NCBI GenBank assembly: GCA_023460535.1
Contig: JAEWPV010000002.1
Location: 41,664 to 105,663 of the forward strand
Length of the DNA stretch: 64,000 nucleotides
Reading direction: 5' to 3'
Source of the DNA: Bacillota bacterium
GTDB taxonomy: Bacteria; Bacillota; Clostridia; Oscillospirales; Ruminococcaceae
Shown here: one piece after another, positions 34,601 through 42,948 of the stretch
How positions within the stretch are numbered: the first letter of the stretch is position 1
Layout of the letters: each line of letters starts with the position of its first letter
The notes under the pieces: model-generated
Told to the model about the DNA's origin: nothing
Seen by the model: only the letters and a program-made list of their open reading frames with translations
The model's database searches: none
Made by a program: the position numbers and the translations under genes

Positions 34601-35226
34601 AGTCCACCGGCAAGGCTGCTACCGTTAACGTAACAGGGGTAACGCTAGACCAAACCAAGCTGACGATCGAAGCGGGCAAAACCGCTCAGCTTACCGCAAC
34701 GATAGCGCCGATTGACGCAACCAATCAAAATCTCACGTGGGTAAGCAGCAACACATCGGTCGCAACGGTGGACGCAAACGGCGTTGTTAAGGGTGTAAAG
34801 GCGGGAACCGCGCAGATTACCGTTAAAACTGAAGACAGGGGCAAGAGCGCCGTTGCGACGATTACTGTGGTAGCAGCCTCCTCGTCATCTTCGTCCTCGT
34901 CGTCTTCCTCTTCATCCTCATCAACCGAGTCCTCTTCATCGACTGGGTCTTCTTCGTCCGGCTCCTCCTCTGGTACAGATTCGGTTATACGCATGCGTTA
35001 CGAAGAGATTGGAATATCGGGAATAAACATCGAGGATATGCTAATCGCAGAGGTTAACGGAGTTGCAGTTTCCGGAAATGAAGTTAACTGGAGCTCATCT
35101 AACTCTACAGTCGTCACGGTAGACGCTAACGGTAAGATTACATCGAAAAAAGTTGGCACCGTTACCATCACGGCAACCACAAAGGACGGAAAATACTCCG
35201 CGACCTGTATCGTAACCGTGAGCTAA
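31660..35226 (+). CDS. Mosaic cell-wall protein: GH-like domain, amidase_3, two Ig-like (Big_2) domains
   Basis: Secreted or membrane-anchored protein of 1188 residues. N-terminal helix (about 12-32), then a Glu/Pro repeat (PEPEPEPEPEP). About 75-400 is a diverged DUF187/GH10-like barrel (EMRAVYLVPGEDFIL, MNSVIVDLRYENTVIY, VDGVIIENYFNE). About 415-500 and 500-790 are beta-rich modules of Ig-like or AMIN-like character. About 798-977 is N-acetylmuramoyl-L-alanine amidase with zinc ligands H806 (LDPGHND), E822 (HERELN), H874 (SLHCNS) and the catalytic E935 (LTEYGF). Two Big_2 domains (about 988-1073 and 1110-1188, KAGTAQITV and KVGTVTITA) flank a poly-Ser spacer. It cuts peptidoglycan cross-bridging stems and probably works in growth, division or sporulation. 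It lies 43 bases behind the DUF187 lipoprotein and ends at a strong terminator. Confidence 0.9.
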   Translation: MTRTKKRNRILGAVVGISFLVITLFAGVYALAMDGSSVLPPSIINANDSKVNSEEPSDAPEEQEPQPEPEPEPEPEPVFSRPSEMRAVYLVPGEDFILNGTTSATTVQGEIDAAIQSAVNMGMNSVIVDLRYENTVIYKSEIFRSKVGDFDALEYLTKQAEQKGLYVYVLYEALSIPLEDKIITTDNINGDTIDIMTKGVREVVGGYKVDGVIIENYFNETTENSYAAYAEYGLSMGLENYMYQNTEAVIKSIAEAVRKENRNVQVGISTTSVWANKESNEQGSDTSATYQMLYDGHADVKKYIEQGYVDFVSVKAAGSLTDGAVPFSTVIKWWGELAQESGIPMYVVHSATKACTDSAGWNSPDQLTRQMMETKTVTGYSGSAFNSLKALSADPKGSTGLLIKYFNNQVQEAHVLKDLAITQPTKKTYTTAEQVVAFQGATDPNFPVTLNGETLEQDKNGYVGYEATLSAGTNTFVFKHKEKTVTYTITRDVQVLKEVYPAGSVSAIGGSQLTVTAVAYSTATVKATLGSQTITLKEDTNLDDSDEKDSSYRRFIGTFTMPEGTSSVQSLGTVKFSASAEGFSESASGASIKVAEAISYDTSGGNGRQLQVTATQAETFPTNTINDYSHPEYHPLPKGTIEKAVSDAINYSDGKSSFTYYILSSGVRVYAQDIKFIDDLSLSDNKISALTVTNDGRYTTVSLSMSWQVPYTVNLSNSQMKISFKNTSSIPANLASLSKNPLFSSATWSGSTLTLGIKNGGLMGYQASYSGTTLNLKFNNPAPIQSASNSYGYTLSGARIVLDPGHNDSDPGALGFYPNMHERELNRAIAAKTREILQGLGASVQVNPTPSSSSLAGRMANSLSFEPHLLISLHCNSGSASATGTESYYFNSFSQPLASNAAKRVSSSLGITNRGAKFSYFYMTRSFAFPATLTEYGFVSNRSEYELLVSSAGQNAAAQGTVKAIIDFFASRYGSSSTGTESTGKAATVNVTGVTLDQTKLTIEAGKTAQLTATIAPIDATNQNLTWVSSNTSVATVDANGVVKGVKAGTAQITVKTEDRGKSAVATITVVAASSSSSSSSSSSSSSSTESSSSTGSSSSGSSSGTDSVIRMRYEEIGISGINIEDMLIAEVNGVAVSGNEVNWSSSNSTVVTVDANGKITSKKVGTVTITATTKDGKYSATCIVTVS

Positions 35227-35246
35227 ATACATTAAAATACCAAAAA

Positions 35247-35275
35247 AAGCAGCCCGTCGTCACGGGCTGCTTTTT
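35247..35275 (+). terminator. Terminator after the mosaic amidase gene
   Basis: AAGCAGCCCGT / ACGGGCTGCTT stem with a 4-base loop, A-run before and T-run after. Confidence 0.92.
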
Positions 35276-35307
35276 GCTCGATCTGCCGCAGTTCTGCCAT
35301 TAAGTAT

Positions 35308-35336
35308 TTGACGCAGCGGCAATATGTTTGTATAAT
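35308..35336 (+). promoter_or_regulatory. Promoter of the miaB-mutSL cluster
   Basis: -35 TTGACG (35308-35313), 17-bp spacer, -10 TATAAT (35331-35336), 41 bases before miaB. Confidence 0.8.
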
Positions 35337-35377
35337 TAAGTAATGCTTACGAACCTTATGGATGGGGAAAGAATAAC

Positions 35378-36808
35378 ATGAGTAAACAGAAAAAACAGAG
35401 CATCGATGCCGCCGAGCTTGCGCGTCAGGATGATTTTGCGCGGCGCGTCTTTGAGATAAACGACGAGCATTTCAGCAAAACAGGCGCACAGCGTCTGGCC
35501 TTAACCCACAGCTACGGTTGCCAGCAAAACGTCTCGGACGGTGAAAAGCTGGATGGTCAGCTGGCGCGGATGGGCTACGGCTTTACCGATAACCCCGACC
35601 TTGCGGATATTATCATCTACAACACCTGCGCGGTGCGCGAGCATGCGGAGGATAGGGTATTTGGCAATGTGGGTGCCCTAAAGCACAACAAGCGTCGCAA
35701 GCCGGAACTGATTATCGGAGTGTGCGGCTGTATGATGCAGCAGGAGCATGTAAGCGAAAAAATACGCAACCATTACCCGTATGTCGACCTTGTGTTTGGC
35801 ACCTACGCATCGCACAAGCTTCCCGAGCTGGTCTACACCTGTATGACGAGTGGTAAGCGAGTAATGGATATTGAGGAGCAGGAGGGCTACCTGCCGGAAG
35901 GGTTACCGGTTCGGCGCAGCGGGTCACTCAAGGCGTGGCTGCCCGTGATGTACGGCTGCAACAACTTCTGCAGTTATTGCGTGGTGCCCTATGTGCGCGG
36001 CAGAGAGCGTTCGCGTGACAGCAAAGCGGTTATAGAGGAAGCACGTACGCTGGTTCGCGAAGGCTTTAAAGAGATTACCCTCCTCGGGCAGAATGTAAAT
36101 TCCTACGGCAAAGGTGTGCAGGGCGAGAGGTCGTTTGCCCAGCTTTTGCGGGAAATAAATGCGATAGACGGCGATTTTCGCATCCGTTTTATGACCAGCC
36201 ACCCCAAGGACGCAACCGAGGAACTGTTTATGGCGATTGCCGAAAGCGAAAAGATAGAGCGGCATATCCACCTGCCGGTACAGTGTGCAAGTGATCGTGT
36301 CCTGCGTATGATGAACCGGGGCTATACCGCCCAGCAGTATCTTGAGAAGATAGCCCTTGCCAAAGAGCTGATTGACGGGGTAAGCTTTACCAGCGATATT
36401 ATTGTGGGTTTTCCCGGCGAGACCTACGACGACTTTAAGCAAACCCTCTCGCTTGTACAAACGGTGCGTTACGACGCGCTGTTTACCTTTATCTATTCCA
36501 AGCGCGTGGGCACAAAGGCGCAGCAGCTAGAGGACCCTATTCCTTACAAGCAAAAAACCGAGTGGTTTGCAGAGCTTTTGCAGGTGCAGTCCGAAATCGG
36601 CAAGCAGCGATACCGCGAGCAGGTCGGGAATACGGTGCGTGTTTTGGCGGAAGGACAGGGGCGTTCGGGCGAAGGATGGCTGACGGGAAAAACGGAACAT
36701 GCCGTTTCCTGCGAGTTTTTGGCACCGCCTGATTATGTGGGTAGGTTTGCGACTGTAAAAGTAACCGATGCGCAAAACTGGTCGCTGATAGGCGAACTGA
36801 CTGAATAA
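35378..36808 (+). CDS. miaB: tRNA-2-methylthio-N6-dimethylallyladenosine synthase
   Basis: Radical-SAM methylthiotransferase that adds a methylthio group to N6-isopentenyl-adenosine 37 of tRNAs. The 476-residue protein has the UPF0004 domain with three cluster cysteines (SYGCQQNVSD, YNTCAVREHAE, VCGCMMQQE), the radical-SAM CNNFCSYC (C194, C198, C201), the LLGQNVNSYG motif and a C-terminal TRAM domain. Its substrate is made by MiaA, encoded in the same cluster at 41918. The order miaB - ymcA-like - mutS - mutL matches Bacillus apart from the missing cotE. Confidence 0.97.
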   Translation: MSKQKKQSIDAAELARQDDFARRVFEINDEHFSKTGAQRLALTHSYGCQQNVSDGEKLDGQLARMGYGFTDNPDLADIIIYNTCAVREHAEDRVFGNVGALKHNKRRKPELIIGVCGCMMQQEHVSEKIRNHYPYVDLVFGTYASHKLPELVYTCMTSGKRVMDIEEQEGYLPEGLPVRRSGSLKAWLPVMYGCNNFCSYCVVPYVRGRERSRDSKAVIEEARTLVREGFKEITLLGQNVNSYGKGVQGERSFAQLLREINAIDGDFRIRFMTSHPKDATEELFMAIAESEKIERHIHLPVQCASDRVLRMMNRGYTAQQYLEKIALAKELIDGVSFTSDIIVGFPGETYDDFKQTLSLVQTVRYDALFTFIYSKRVGTKAQQLEDPIPYKQKTEWFAELLQVQSEIGKQRYREQVGNTVRVLAEGQGRSGEGWLTGKTEHAVSCEFLAPPDYVGRFATVKVTDAQNWSLIGELTE

Positions 36809-36857
36809 ATAAATACATTGCACAGCCCCAATGAACGGGCGGAAAAGGAGATACCCC

Positions 36858-37265
36858 ATGGAAAACATCATTCAAACCACCAAAGAGCTTGGCAAGAAGA
36901 TACAGGCGAACGAGTTCTATATTGCAATGAACAAGGCGCGCGAGGCGGTGGACGCAAACGACGAGCTACAGCAGCAGATTCAAGAGTTTACCATGCTCAA
37001 AATGACACTTAACCAGGAGCTTTCGAAGGAGCCGCGTGACGATGCAAAGCTTGCATCCTTAGACGAGCAGATTCGTACGCTGCACAAGACAGTAACCGAA
37101 AACCCCGTTATGCTAGCCTACAACGACGCGAAGCTCGCGTTTGACTCGGTGGTGGATATGGTCAACAAGATTCTGTCCGCCAGCTTAAATGGCCAGGACC
37201 CCGAGACGGCGGATCAGATTGAAAGCTGCGGCGGCAGCTGCTCGTCCTGCTCTGGCTGTCACTAA
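36858..37265 (+). CDS. YlbF/YmcA family regulator (RicA-like)
   Basis: A 135-residue, mainly helical protein of the YlbF/YmcA family. In Bacillus the YlbF-YmcA-YaaT complex carries iron-sulphur clusters and acts with RNase Y in mRNA maturation, affecting competence, biofilm and sporulation. The position directly behind miaB and before mutS matches ymcA. Residues 1-110 form the conserved helical part (ELGKKIQANEFYIAMNKARE, LQQQIQEFTMLK, NPVMLAYNDAKLAFDSVV, first parts). The last residues are the cluster CGGSCSSCSGCH with four cysteines and a histidine, a strong candidate metal or Fe-S site. ATG at 36858 behind AAAAGGAG. Whether it is functionally RicA or RicF is inferred from context only. Confidence 0.85.
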   Translation: MENIIQTTKELGKKIQANEFYIAMNKAREAVDANDELQQQIQEFTMLKMTLNQELSKEPRDDAKLASLDEQIRTLHKTVTENPVMLAYNDAKLAFDSVVDMVNKILSASLNGQDPETADQIESCGGSCSSCSGCH

Positions 37266-37337
37266 TCATCCATTAAATTCAATTCGCACACTTCGGCATT
37301 CTATCGCTAATTCATCAGGGGAAAGGGGACAGGCAGT

Positions 37338-39962
37338 GTGGCGGAGCTCTCACCAATGATGCGGCAATACCAAGCAATTAAGGAGCAGCATAAGGACTAT
37401 ATCCTGTTCTTTCGTCTGGGTGATTTCTACGAGATGTTCTTTGACGACGCGGTCATCGCATCGAAAGAGCTGGAGCTTGTTTTAACCGGGCGCGACTGTG
37501 GGCAGGAGGAGCGCGCACCCATGTGCGGCGTTCCCCATCACAGCTGCGAGGCATATATCGCGCGGCTTGTCAAAAAAGGCTACAAGGTCGCCATCTGCGA
37601 GCAAACCGAGGACCCAAGCGTCGCCAAAGGCATTGTGCGCCGCGAGGTGGTGCGCGTGGTAACCCCGGGCACCGTTATCGAAAGTAGCATGCTTAACGAG
37701 GCGGAGAACAACTATATTGCGGTGCTGTATATCCAAGGCGACCATGCGGGCGCTGCGTACTCCGACATCACAACCGGTGACATCAACCTCATTGAGCTAA
37801 GTGGCGAGGATATTATCTCTGCCGCCATTAACGAAACGGGGCGGTTTTCTCCTAGCGAGGTGTTGTTAAACGCCGAGGCGGGGCAGGCCAAGCGACTCAC
37901 CAGCTTTTTAAAGGACCGCATTGCCTGCGTTGCCTCATTGCTGTCTGACGACTACTTTGAGGATGCGGATTGCACCCGAACAGTTTTGTCGCATTTTAAA
38001 CAGCAAAGCCTTGCCCAGCTGCAGCTAGAGGATAAGCCGTATGCGGTAAAGGCACTCGGGGCGCTGCTTCGCTATTTGGGAGAAACGCAGAAGAGCGGTT
38101 TGGAACGGCTGATTTCGCTTAACCTGTACGGGGTTACCCAGTATATGAATCTGGACGTCACGGCGCGCCGCAATCTGGAGCTGACCGAGACAATGCGTTC
38201 ACGCGAAAAGCGCGCGACCCTGCTGTGGGTGCTGGATAAAACCAAGACAGCGATGGGAAAACGCCTAATCAAAAGCTACATCGAGCAGCCGCTGCTCAAC
38301 CCTACCTCCGTTTTAAAACGCCTTACAGCGGTGGAGGAGCTATATAACGACACCATACTTCTGGGTGATATTCGTGCACAGCTCGAGGGCATCTACGACC
38401 TTGAGCGTATTATGACACGTATCGTGTACGGCAGCGCAACCCCAAGGGAGCTAAAATCCTTGTCGCAGACGGCGGGGAGAATACCCGCACTCAAGGCTCG
38501 GCTTGCCCAAGTAAAGTCGCGGCTGCTTGAGGAATGCTATACGCAGCTTGACCCGCTTGCCGATGTGACCGACCTCATCGACCGTGCCATCAGCGACGAC
38601 CCGCCCATTACCTTAAAGGACGGCGGCGTGATAAAGGCTGGCTATCATCAAAGCGTGGATGAGTACCGCGAAATCATCCGCAACACCAAGGAATACATCG
38701 CCGAGACCGAGCGACGCGAAAAAGAGAAAACGGGCATCAAGACGCTTAAAATCGGTTACAATAAGGTGTTTGGCTATTATCTCGAGGTGTCGAAAAGCTA
38801 TGCCGGGCAGGTGCCGGAGGATTATATCCGAAAGCAGACGCTCGCAAACGGCGAGCGGTATATTACCGAGGAGCTCAAGCAGCTTGAGGCGCGTGTGTTG
38901 GGTGCAAGCGAGCGAATTTTAGCGCTTGAGTCCGAGCTGTTTGCCGAGGTGAAAAGCGCGGTGGCCGCCGAGCTTCACCGCATTCAGCTTACGGCGCGTG
39001 CCGTTGCGCGGCTAGACGTACTTTGCTCGTTTGCCTTTGTGTCTCGCGAGCGGGGCTACACCCGCCCGGACGTCGATGTGTCGGGAGAAATCATCCTCGA
39101 AGAGTCCCGCCATCCTGTTATTGAGGTCATCCTTTCCGAGCAATCGGGAGGCAGCGCACCGTTTGTATCCAACAATGTGCGGCTGGATATGGATAAAAAC
39201 CGCATCGCCATTATTACCGGTCCCAATATGGCGGGTAAATCCACCTATATGCGTCAGGTGGCATTGATTGTTCTAATGGCGCAAATCGGCTGCTTTGTAC
39301 CGGCAAAGAGTGCGAAAATCGGTATAGTAGACAGCATCTTTACCCGCGTGGGTGCGTCGGATGATCTTTCGACGGGGCAGTCCACCTTTATGGTGGAGAT
39401 GAACGAGGTTGCGCATATTCTCAAAAATGCCACCGCAAAAAGCCTGATTATTCTCGACGAAATCGGCAGGGGAACAAGCACCTACGACGGGATGAGCATC
39501 GCCCGGGCGGTGCTGGAATACATAGCCGACAAGCGCCGCCTAGGTGCCAAAACGCTGTTTGCAACCCACTACCACGAGTTGACCGAGCTTGAGGATCAGG
39601 TGGACGGGGTGCTCAATTACAATATCGCGGTAAAAAAACGTGGTGACGACATCACCTTTTTACGCCGCATTGTGCGGGGCGGTGCCGACGACAGCTACGG
39701 TATCGAGGTTTCCAAGCTTGCCGGTATTCCCGAGAGCGTCATCGTACGTGCCAAGGAGATACTAAAGGGTCTTGAGGAAGGGTGCGACATCACCGTTAAG
39801 CGAAGCCTCCGCAAGGACGAGCCGCAGGACGAGCTGCAGCTGACCTTAGAAGGCGGAAAAAACAGCGAGATAATCGAGCGGCTGCGCCGGGTGGACATCA
39901 ACACGCTTACACCGATAGAGGCACTGAATCTGCTTTACGGCATTGCCGCCGAGCTAAAATAA
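37338..39962 (+). CDS. mutS: DNA mismatch repair protein MutS
   Basis: Mismatch-recognition ATPase of 874 residues. N-terminal mismatch-binding domain with FFRLGDFYEMF (Phe-x-Glu motif that wedges into the mispair), the lever/clamp region, and the ABC-type ATPase with Walker A GPNMAGKST (about 628-636), STFMVEM, Walker B LIILDEIGRGTSTYDG and the FATHYHELTEL segment. GTG start at 37338 with AGGGGAC upstream. The C-terminal tail contains the usual dimerisation helix (TPIEALNLLYGI). MutL follows 25 bases later in the same transcript. Confidence 0.97.
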   Translation: MAELSPMMRQYQAIKEQHKDYILFFRLGDFYEMFFDDAVIASKELELVLTGRDCGQEERAPMCGVPHHSCEAYIARLVKKGYKVAICEQTEDPSVAKGIVRREVVRVVTPGTVIESSMLNEAENNYIAVLYIQGDHAGAAYSDITTGDINLIELSGEDIISAAINETGRFSPSEVLLNAEAGQAKRLTSFLKDRIACVASLLSDDYFEDADCTRTVLSHFKQQSLAQLQLEDKPYAVKALGALLRYLGETQKSGLERLISLNLYGVTQYMNLDVTARRNLELTETMRSREKRATLLWVLDKTKTAMGKRLIKSYIEQPLLNPTSVLKRLTAVEELYNDTILLGDIRAQLEGIYDLERIMTRIVYGSATPRELKSLSQTAGRIPALKARLAQVKSRLLEECYTQLDPLADVTDLIDRAISDDPPITLKDGGVIKAGYHQSVDEYREIIRNTKEYIAETERREKEKTGIKTLKIGYNKVFGYYLEVSKSYAGQVPEDYIRKQTLANGERYITEELKQLEARVLGASERILALESELFAEVKSAVAAELHRIQLTARAVARLDVLCSFAFVSRERGYTRPDVDVSGEIILEESRHPVIEVILSEQSGGSAPFVSNNVRLDMDKNRIAIITGPNMAGKSTYMRQVALIVLMAQIGCFVPAKSAKIGIVDSIFTRVGASDDLSTGQSTFMVEMNEVAHILKNATAKSLIILDEIGRGTSTYDGMSIARAVLEYIADKRRLGAKTLFATHYHELTELEDQVDGVLNYNIAVKKRGDDITFLRRIVRGGADDSYGIEVSKLAGIPESVIVRAKEILKGLEEGCDITVKRSLRKDEPQDELQLTLEGGKNSEIIERLRRVDINTLTPIEALNLLYGIAAELK

Positions 39963-39987
39963 TCATCATAGCGGGGAGGAGAACGCC

Positions 39988-41931
39988 ATCGCACGGATTC
40001 ACATCCTTTCCAAACACGTATCTGAGCTGATTGCCGCGGGCGAAGTGGTGGAACGCCCCGCCTCGGTTGTTAAGGAACTGATTGAAAACTCCATCGACGC
40101 GGGAGCGACTGCCGTGACGGTGGAGATTAAAAACGGCGGCGTGTCGTTTATCCGCGTAACCGACGACGGCTGTGGCATCGCACGCGAGGATGTAACCAAC
40201 GCGTTTGTCAGCCATGCCACCAGTAAGCTGCTGAATGCCGAGGACCTTGACCACATTGCAACGCTCGGTTTTCGCGGCGAGGCGCTTGCGTCAATCTCGG
40301 CGGTCTCGCGTGTGACGATGCTTACCAAAACGGCACAGGAGCTGGCAGGCACCGAGGCCGTTGTGGAGGGAGGAAGCACCGTTTCGGTGAGTGATGCGGG
40401 TTGTCCCGTGGGCACCACCATTATTGTACGCGACCTGTTTTACAACACGCCCGCTCGTATGAAGTTTTTAAAGAAGGATGTTGCCGAGGGTAATGCCGTT
40501 GCCGCCTGTGTACAGAGGGTGGCGCTTTCGCACCCCGAGGTCTCGTTTCGGTTAATCCGTGAGCAAAAGACGACGCTGCATACGGCCGGGGATGCCAGTC
40601 TGCTTTCTAGTGCCTACGGTGTGTTTGGCAGGGAATTTGCCGCAGGGCTAGTTGAAGCTGCCCACGAGTACGGGGGTATTTCGGTCAAGGGGCTTGTGTC
40701 AAAACCCGAAGAGAGCCGCACTACAAGAGGGATGCAGCATTTCTTTGTGAACGGGCGCTACGTGCGTACCCGTACAGCCATGGCTGCGCTGGAAGAAGCG
40801 TTTAAAGGCAGCATCATGGTGGGACGTTTTCCATCCTGTGTACTGCACATTGGCGTTGCTTACGACGCGGTGGACGTAAACGTGCATCCGGCCAAGATAG
40901 AGGTGCGCTTTGTAAACGAACGCGCGGTGTTCGACGCCGTGTATTTTGCCGTTAAAAACGCGCTGGCTAAGTCGGACACACCGCCAAAGCTATCGTCTTC
41001 GTATATGGCAAAAGAACTGCATCATGCCATGCAACCCCCGCCCCCGAAGGAGATTGTCGAGCAGCAGAGGATTTCATCCGCACAGCTCAATCACGCGTCG
41101 TCTTTGCAGCACTCCCCCGCGCCGTTTGCCCGTATGACAGCGCAGGAGTACCGGGCGGCGACTGTCCAGCCCGACCAACCGCAGCTTTCTTTACGGGATG
41201 AAGCCACCCCCGCTTACGGCCAAAGGAAGACCGCAATTCTGTATACGCCGCCCCAGAACGAGCCGCCCGCCCCACACGCGGAGACAGCGCACGAAGTTCC
41301 TTTGCCGCCCGTGCAAGTGGTCGCACCGCAGCCGGCTTACGAGCAGGGCACGTTGTCTGAACCGACACCGGCTCGCCTGATTGGCGAGGTGTTTGATACA
41401 TACATACTCGTGCAGCGGGGCGACGACATCCTTGTGGTGGATAAGCACGCCGCCCACGAACGAATCATCTATGAGCGGCTGAAGGCACAAAACCGTGCGC
41501 TGGTTTCACAAACGCTGCTTGCACCTGTTACGGTAACCCTTGCGCAGGAGGAGTATACCGCCGTCACAGAAGGCATTCAGGCATTGGCGGAGCTTGGGTT
41601 TTATCTCGAGGATTTTGGCGGTGGCGCCATCCTTGTGCGGGAGTTTCCGCTTGAGCTTGCTAAGGAGGATATCGCAGCGGTGCTTGGCGAGCTGGCGGAT
41701 AACCTCATGAAGGGCAAACGAAGTGTTACCCCTCACGTAATCGACGAGTTGTATCACTCCATAGCCTGCCGCAGTGCGGTGAAAGCGCATGATACCTCTG
41801 ACGAGAAGGAGCTTACGCGCTTGCTTGACATCCTTGCACAGAACGCAGAGCTGCGACACTGCCCCCACGGCAGACCGGTGGCGGTTGCCATAGAAAAAAA
41901 GGAGCTGGAGAAGCGCTTTGGCAGAGTATAG
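39988..41931 (+). CDS. mutL: DNA mismatch repair protein MutL, apparent ATC start
   Basis: ATPase and latent endonuclease that links MutS to strand removal, 647 residues. GHKL motifs: LIAAGEVVERPASVVKELIE, DDGCGI, TLGFRGEALASI and GTTIIVRDLF. The C-terminal domain keeps the nicking motif DKHAAHERIIYE (D485 onward) and CPHGRP, as in organisms without MutH. The conserved N-terminus (ARIHILSKHVSELIAAGEVV) begins after an ATC codon at 39988 that stands six bases behind a strong GGGGAGGAG; no ATG, GTG or TTG exists in frame there. Later candidates, CTG 40027 and GTG 40045, would remove conserved residues. So the gene most likely starts at ATC (or the ATG has mutated or been misread). It overlaps miaA by 14 bases. 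A Pro/Gln-rich linker joins the two halves. Confidence 0.9.
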   Translation: MARIHILSKHVSELIAAGEVVERPASVVKELIENSIDAGATAVTVEIKNGGVSFIRVTDDGCGIAREDVTNAFVSHATSKLLNAEDLDHIATLGFRGEALASISAVSRVTMLTKTAQELAGTEAVVEGGSTVSVSDAGCPVGTTIIVRDLFYNTPARMKFLKKDVAEGNAVAACVQRVALSHPEVSFRLIREQKTTLHTAGDASLLSSAYGVFGREFAAGLVEAAHEYGGISVKGLVSKPEESRTTRGMQHFFVNGRYVRTRTAMAALEEAFKGSIMVGRFPSCVLHIGVAYDAVDVNVHPAKIEVRFVNERAVFDAVYFAVKNALAKSDTPPKLSSSYMAKELHHAMQPPPPKEIVEQQRISSAQLNHASSLQHSPAPFARMTAQEYRAATVQPDQPQLSLRDEATPAYGQRKTAILYTPPQNEPPAPHAETAHEVPLPPVQVVAPQPAYEQGTLSEPTPARLIGEVFDTYILVQRGDDILVVDKHAAHERIIYERLKAQNRALVSQTLLAPVTVTLAQEEYTAVTEGIQALAELGFYLEDFGGGAILVREFPLELAKEDIAAVLGELADNLMKGKRSVTPHVIDELYHSIACRSAVKAHDTSDEKELTRLLDILAQNAELRHCPHGRPVAVAIEKKELEKRFGRV

Positions 41932-42901
41932 TCCTATTTTACAGCACAACGAAAGCAAACCGCCGCTGGTGGTGATCGTCGGTCCCACCGCGTCGGGCAA
42001 AACTGCCCTTTCGCTTGCGCTTGCAAGAGAGTTTGGCGGCGAGATTGTATCGGCGGACTCCATGCAGGTGTACAACGGCATGGATATCCAGACCGCAAAG
42101 CCCACACAGCTGGAGATGCGCGAGATTCGTCACCACCTAATCGGGGTGCTTGAGCCGGATAAATGCTTTAGCGTCGCACAATATCAGTCGCTTGCCACTG
42201 CCGCTATTAGCGATATCCTGTCGCGCGGCAGCCTCCCAATTCTTGTGGGCGGCACCGGGTTGTACATCAGTGCCGTTGTGGACAATACCCGCTTTGGAGA
42301 TATGCAAATAGACCCGACCATTCGCGCACGATTGATGCGGGAAGCGGACGAGTTGGGCGGGGAACCGCTGCTTAAGCGGTTGTCCTGCCACGACCCCGAG
42401 CTTGCGGCAAGACTGCATCCAAACAATTTAGGGCGCATCGTCCGCGCGTTGGAGGTGTTTGAGGCAACCGGAACGACGCTCACCGAGTTTCAGGCGAACT
42501 CAAGGCTTACGCCGTCGCCTTACAATATACTGATGCTGGGCGTCACCTTTCAAGAACGGCAGGGGCTGTACAACCGCATCAATGAGCGCGTTGACGAGAT
42601 GCTTGCCGGCGGTCTGCTTGCGGAGGTACAAGCGATGCAAAGCATGCCGCTCTCGCACACCGCAGCGCAGGCTATCGGCTGCAAGGAGCTGCGCGGCTAC
42701 CTTGACGGTTCGCTGCCGCTGGAGGAAGCGGTGGAAAACCTAAAGCGCCAAACCCGCCGCTACGCAAAGCGCCAACTGACATGGTTTGGACGCGATGAGC
42801 GGGTGAACTGGCTGTATCACGAGCAAGGCGAGGTATTGACCCGCGCGCGGGAACTGGTATCTTACCACCTGCGCAGCAACAAAGACAGCCCGACAGGCTA
42901 A
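41918..42901 (+). CDS. miaA: tRNA dimethylallyltransferase
   Basis: Transfers a dimethylallyl group to N6 of A37 in tRNAs reading UNN codons; its product is the substrate of MiaB. The 327-residue protein shows the P-loop GPTASGKTALSLALA, the DSMQVYNGMDI.TAKPT motif, HHLIGV, the GGTGLYISAVV motif and the tRNA-binding QTRRYAKRQLTWF. TTG start at 41918 behind GGAG, overlapping the end of mutL by 14 bases, which implies coupled translation. Confidence 0.96.
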   Translation: MAEYSPILQHNESKPPLVVIVGPTASGKTALSLALAREFGGEIVSADSMQVYNGMDIQTAKPTQLEMREIRHHLIGVLEPDKCFSVAQYQSLATAAISDILSRGSLPILVGGTGLYISAVVDNTRFGDMQIDPTIRARLMREADELGGEPLLKRLSCHDPELAARLHPNNLGRIVRALEVFEATGTTLTEFQANSRLTPSPYNILMLGVTFQERQGLYNRINERVDEMLAGGLLAEVQAMQSMPLSHTAAQAIGCKELRGYLDGSLPLEEAVENLKRQTRRYAKRQLTWFGRDERVNWLYHEQGEVLTRARELVSYHLRSNKDSPTG

Positions 42902-42948
42902 GGCAAACACAGCCGCTTGGTTATACGCAGTGAAAGGTGGTGTACGGC

